Shown here: positions 62,601-64,000 of the stretch, one piece after another | Layout: each line of letters begins with the position of its first letter | How positions within the stretch are numbered: the stretch's first letter is position 1 | Source of the DNA: Eulemur rufifrons | Taxonomy: Eukaryota; Chordata; Mammalia; Primates; Lemuridae | Length of the DNA: 64,000 nt | Reading direction: 5' to 3' | Assembly (NCBI RefSeq): GCF_041146395.1 | Contig: NC_091000.1 | Span: 14,088,501-14,152,500 of the forward strand | The notes under the pieces: model-generated | The model's database searches: none | What the model saw: only the letters and a program-made list of their open reading frames with translations | What the model was told of the DNA's origin: nothing | Program-made: the position numbers and the translations under genes

Positions 62601-64000
62601 ACATAACTGGTGCCAAAGATCCCACTGTCAAACTTTCTTCATTAGAAATATAATCCAACTTACTAGCAATCTCTTAAACTGTGCTCTCAGTCAGTACGCT
62701 CTGATCCAAATGGGAGCTGGGGCCGCAGTGGGGTTGAGGGAAGAGACAAATAAAACCTTGTAATACCAGAGGTGCTACCGAGATCGAACATTTCAGACTA
62801 TCACATCTCTTCTTAGAGCGCATGTGAGAGTGTATGTATTGTGTGGTCAAGAAAGCTGTTACAAGGATTTTTGAAAATCCCACAAAACTTCCACAACATT
62901 TACTGTTGTGCAAAAAAGTCAACACAGGATTAATCAGATAGAAATGATCTTTCAATTAACTAATGTTCTTCCCTATTACTGACAAATAGCTATAGTTCCA
63001 AACACCTATTCATTAAGAACACTTTAAGTATTTTCCCCAGTAGATGTTCATGCAAATATGTACAAGGTACTGCTTAAAAGTGGTCCAAGTGAAGTATGAA
63101 AATCTGTGGAGACTTAATGAGGCGACCGACCTCGTGCATGTAGACTGTGATGCCACACTGTGAGCAGCACGGTGCACAATGAGCAAGCGACACACAGCAT
63201 CTCCACATCCCTTCCACTCACCATTGTCGTCACACGACTCAGACTGGAAGGAGCTCAGGGACTGCACTTCAGACAGGCTTTCCCGGGCACTGTATGGCTG
63301 AGAGGGCTTTTCCTCCAGAGGTTTCTTGGAAAGACAGGGATCAAGATCCACCACTTTAGCTAAAAGGAAGGGACGACAGGCAAACATGAAGTTCCATGAG
63401 GGCCAAGACTGCTCCATTTACTGCTGAGTTCTGATGCAAAGCAAGCATTAGTGAACAACGGCCTGAGCTTTATTTAATAAAGATTGAAAGAGAGAAATAT
63501 CTCAAAAACACACACACACACACCCCACACACAAAACAAACAAACAAACAAAAAAACCCTACATATATTCTTGGAGATTCATGGAACAGAAATTCCCCAT
63601 AAACATGCCTATGGATATCATTAGACAATAAAGGATATTAAAATTTTGTTTTAAAATGGCATATATAAGCTTTTTTGTTTTTAAAACATCAAATATACGT
63701 TAGGCCACTGATAGAAATACCTCCATTTTCTCTGGGCATATTAAAAAAAATCCTAGCATGAAAACACCCTGTTTCCAATTATTTTTTTGTCATAAGCTCA
63801 AAAAATTATAGTTGAGCAGCTATATCCATTATAAAATTAAATGATCTCTCTAGAATATTAACTGAAACATGACTAGACTAAATTCCTTAATTAAAATATC
63901 ACAGGCACAATGCTCAGCCAGCACTCAAGACATCCAAAAAAGTTTCAAATCAGAATACGGATTTCATATTTTGAGTATATTTATCTCTACCAAAGACTCC
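55890..64000 (-). CDS. FAT1: FAT1, protocadherin Fat 1, 3' end of the gene (partial)
   Basis: Only the last part of this very large gene is in the window. Constitutive coding exons are 63359-63222 and 57326-56698; candidate cassette exons lie between them at 60721-60662 and 58405-58370. The encoded piece is the distal cytoplasmic tail of a single-pass giant cadherin at cell contacts and leading edges. The tail carries FPPPP, an Ena/VASP EVH1-type ligand, and ends HTEV, a class I PDZ ligand. The sequence is nearly identical to human FAT1 as I remember it (for example SARESLSEVQSLSSFQ and NRQRFNLNQYLPNFYP). FAT2, FAT3 and FAT4 tails differ, so the paralogue is certain. Upstream exons with the cadherin, EGF and laminin-G domains lie beyond 64,000. 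Confidence 0.95.
55909..55925 (-). terminator. FAT1: FAT1 polyadenylation signals (two AATAAA)
   Basis: Minus strand reads ACAATAAATTATTAATAAAATAC, giving AATAAA twice within 17 bases. Confidence 0.75.
56698..57326 (-). CDS. FAT1: FAT1 last coding exon
   Basis: 629 coding bases from the acceptor CTCTTCCATCAAG, directly before GATATCACTGG, to the TGA at 56700-56698. It begins with two bases completing a split glycine (phase 1) and encodes GYHWDTSDWMPSVPLP onward to HTEV. It includes the proline-rich DFPPPPEDFPAPDELPPLPP block, a likely EVH1 and SH3/WW docking site, and a serine/tyrosine-rich acidic end (SDYESGDDGHFEE) before the PDZ ligand. Confidence 0.97.
58356..58361 (-). promoter_or_regulatory. 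TGCATG, RBFOX-type splicing enhancer motif
   Basis: Lies nine bases past the 5' splice site of the candidate 36-nt exon. RBFOX proteins bind (T)GCATG, and downstream sites usually promote exon inclusion in neurons and muscle. That it acts here is inference. Confidence 0.55.
58370..58405 (-). CDS. FAT1: Candidate FAT1 36-nt cassette exon (+12 residues)
   Basis: On the minus strand a pyrimidine-rich tract (TTTTCTTTTCTTTCT) and CACCAAAAG acceptor precede 36 bases that end at the donor CCAAGAG|GTGACT. Its phase is 1 at both ends, so it fits exactly between the neighbouring exons and inserts ESLAAPDLSKPR before the glycine of GYHWD. No stop is introduced. A TGCATG motif lies at intron positions +9 to +14. 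A +12 variant of the FAT1 tail is reported in my memory of the literature. The exon itself is an inference from splice sites, phase and length. Confidence 0.75.
59110..59225 (+). repeat. MIR SINE in a FAT1 intron, sense
   Basis: CAGCTTCCTTCTTTGAAATGGGGTGAAAAT, AGAGTTGTTATGCAGAGCAAGC and CTAGGTACAGTTAATAACTG follow the MIR core. Confidence 0.6.
59920..60085 (+). mobile_element. MER5A-like hAT-Charlie transposon remnant
   Basis: GGGGACTTGTTAAAAATGCAGACTCTGAAGGCCC, GAGACCTACTGGACCAGAAACTCTGGTGC and CAGGGATCTGATTTAGACCGCAGTTTGACAACTCC match the MER5A pattern. It is non-autonomous, ancient, and in a FAT1 intron. Confidence 0.82.
60662..60721 (-). CDS. FAT1: Candidate FAT1 60-nt cassette exon (+20 residues)
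   Basis: The minus strand has CCTTTTATACCTTTTTACAAG as polypyrimidine tract and acceptor, then 60 bases, then the donor AAGAAG|GTATAG. Its phase is 1 at both ends. It would insert ASIVTVIHLVNAVVDTVNKE, without a stop, between SCDDN and the next exon. With the 36-nt exon the insert totals 32 residues, equal to the +32 FAT1 isoform I recall. The donor is followed by a TG-rich stretch (TTTGTGTGTGTG), a possible CELF/MBNL-type context. Inference from phase, length and splice signals. Confidence 0.7.
61372..61855 (+). mobile_element. MLT1-type MaLR LTR in a FAT1 intron
   Basis: GTGGTGGGCAGAAGGATGGCCC, CATGTCCTAATCCTGGGAGGCTGTGAC, AGGGAGTTTGCTGATGTGATCAAGG and ATGTTGTTTTAAGCCACGAAGTTTGCGG in order, as in MLT1 elements. 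It is antisense to FAT1. Confidence 0.82.
63222..63359 (-). CDS. FAT1: FAT1 penultimate constitutive exon
   Basis: 138 bases. The acceptor is CCTTTTAG (plus-strand 63360-63361), then CT completing a codon, then AAAGTGGTGG encoding KVVDLDPCLSKKPLEEKPSQ onward to SESCDDN, and one base of a glycine codon before the donor AATG|GTGAGT. Phase is 1 at both ends. Reading past the donor gives unrelated residues and a stop, so the boundary is firm. It encodes part of the cytoplasmic tail, rich in serine. Confidence 0.95.
63509..63556. repeat. (CA)n and (AAAC)n simple repeat
   Basis: Eight or more CA units, then CCCCACACAC and four AAAC units, in a FAT1 intron. Confidence 0.9.
63557..64000. other. FAT1 intron, nothing recognised
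   Basis: A/T-rich intronic sequence to the end of the window. The next upstream FAT1 exon is outside it. Confidence 0.55.

Noticed and set aside
63013..63221. Continuation of the FAT1 frame beyond 63222
   Set aside because: A consensus GTGAGT donor and the phase match to the next exon show the frame ends there; the downstream residues are intronic.

Overview
This is mammalian nuclear DNA, almost certainly from a strepsirrhine primate (lemur or galago lineage, most like a lemur). The Alu elements decide this. Several are primate Alus with the strepsirrhine-style linker in their middle (a TATATA run followed by a stretch ending in ATTTCTTTCTATTTTTAGTAG), and older AluJ-like copies sit beside them. 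The gene order matches human 4q35: MTNR1A (melatonin receptor 1A) followed by FAT1 (atypical cadherin), both read from the minus strand. No prokaryotic feature, CRISPR array or RNA gene was seen.

Layout. From 1 to about 30.4 kb is intergenic DNA downstream of MTNR1A. It is a dense graveyard of mobile elements: a 5'-truncated L1, Alus, and between 8.6 and 24.1 kb a mosaic of LTR fragments from several endogenous-retrovirus families. That mosaic includes two opposed copies of one LTR family, at least four antisense copies of a second, and an LTR with an internal tandem duplication. A candidate TTAA-flanked (piggyBac-type) MITE lies at 21.6 kb. MTNR1A occupies 30,427-40,845 (coding part): exon 2, a 9.4-kb intron, and exon 1 in a CpG island. 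The intron holds an Alu, a (GT)n tract, an 85-bp inverted repeat and a nested ERV-L/MLT1A/Tigger cluster. From 41.4 to 55.9 kb is the MTNR1A-FAT1 intergenic interval, with L1, L2, MIR, Alu and MaLR pieces. From 55.9 kb to the end is the 3' end of FAT1: 3' UTR, last coding exon, and the penultimate constitutive exon at 63.2 kb.

The most interesting observation is inside the last FAT1 intron. Two short, perfectly phase-compatible candidate cassette exons lie there, one of 60 nt and one of 36 nt. They would insert 20 and 12 residues (32 together) into the cytoplasmic tail, and a TGCATG (RBFOX-type) motif lies nine bases past the 36-nt exon's donor. The lengths match the +12 and +32 FAT1 tail isoforms I recall from the literature.

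MTNR1A is a Gi-coupled melatonin receptor. Its 353-residue reading frame is intact and keeps the ligand-contact residues. FAT1 is a giant cadherin whose tail binds actin regulators and PDZ proteins. The two genes are neighbours, with no sign in the sequence that they act in one pathway.
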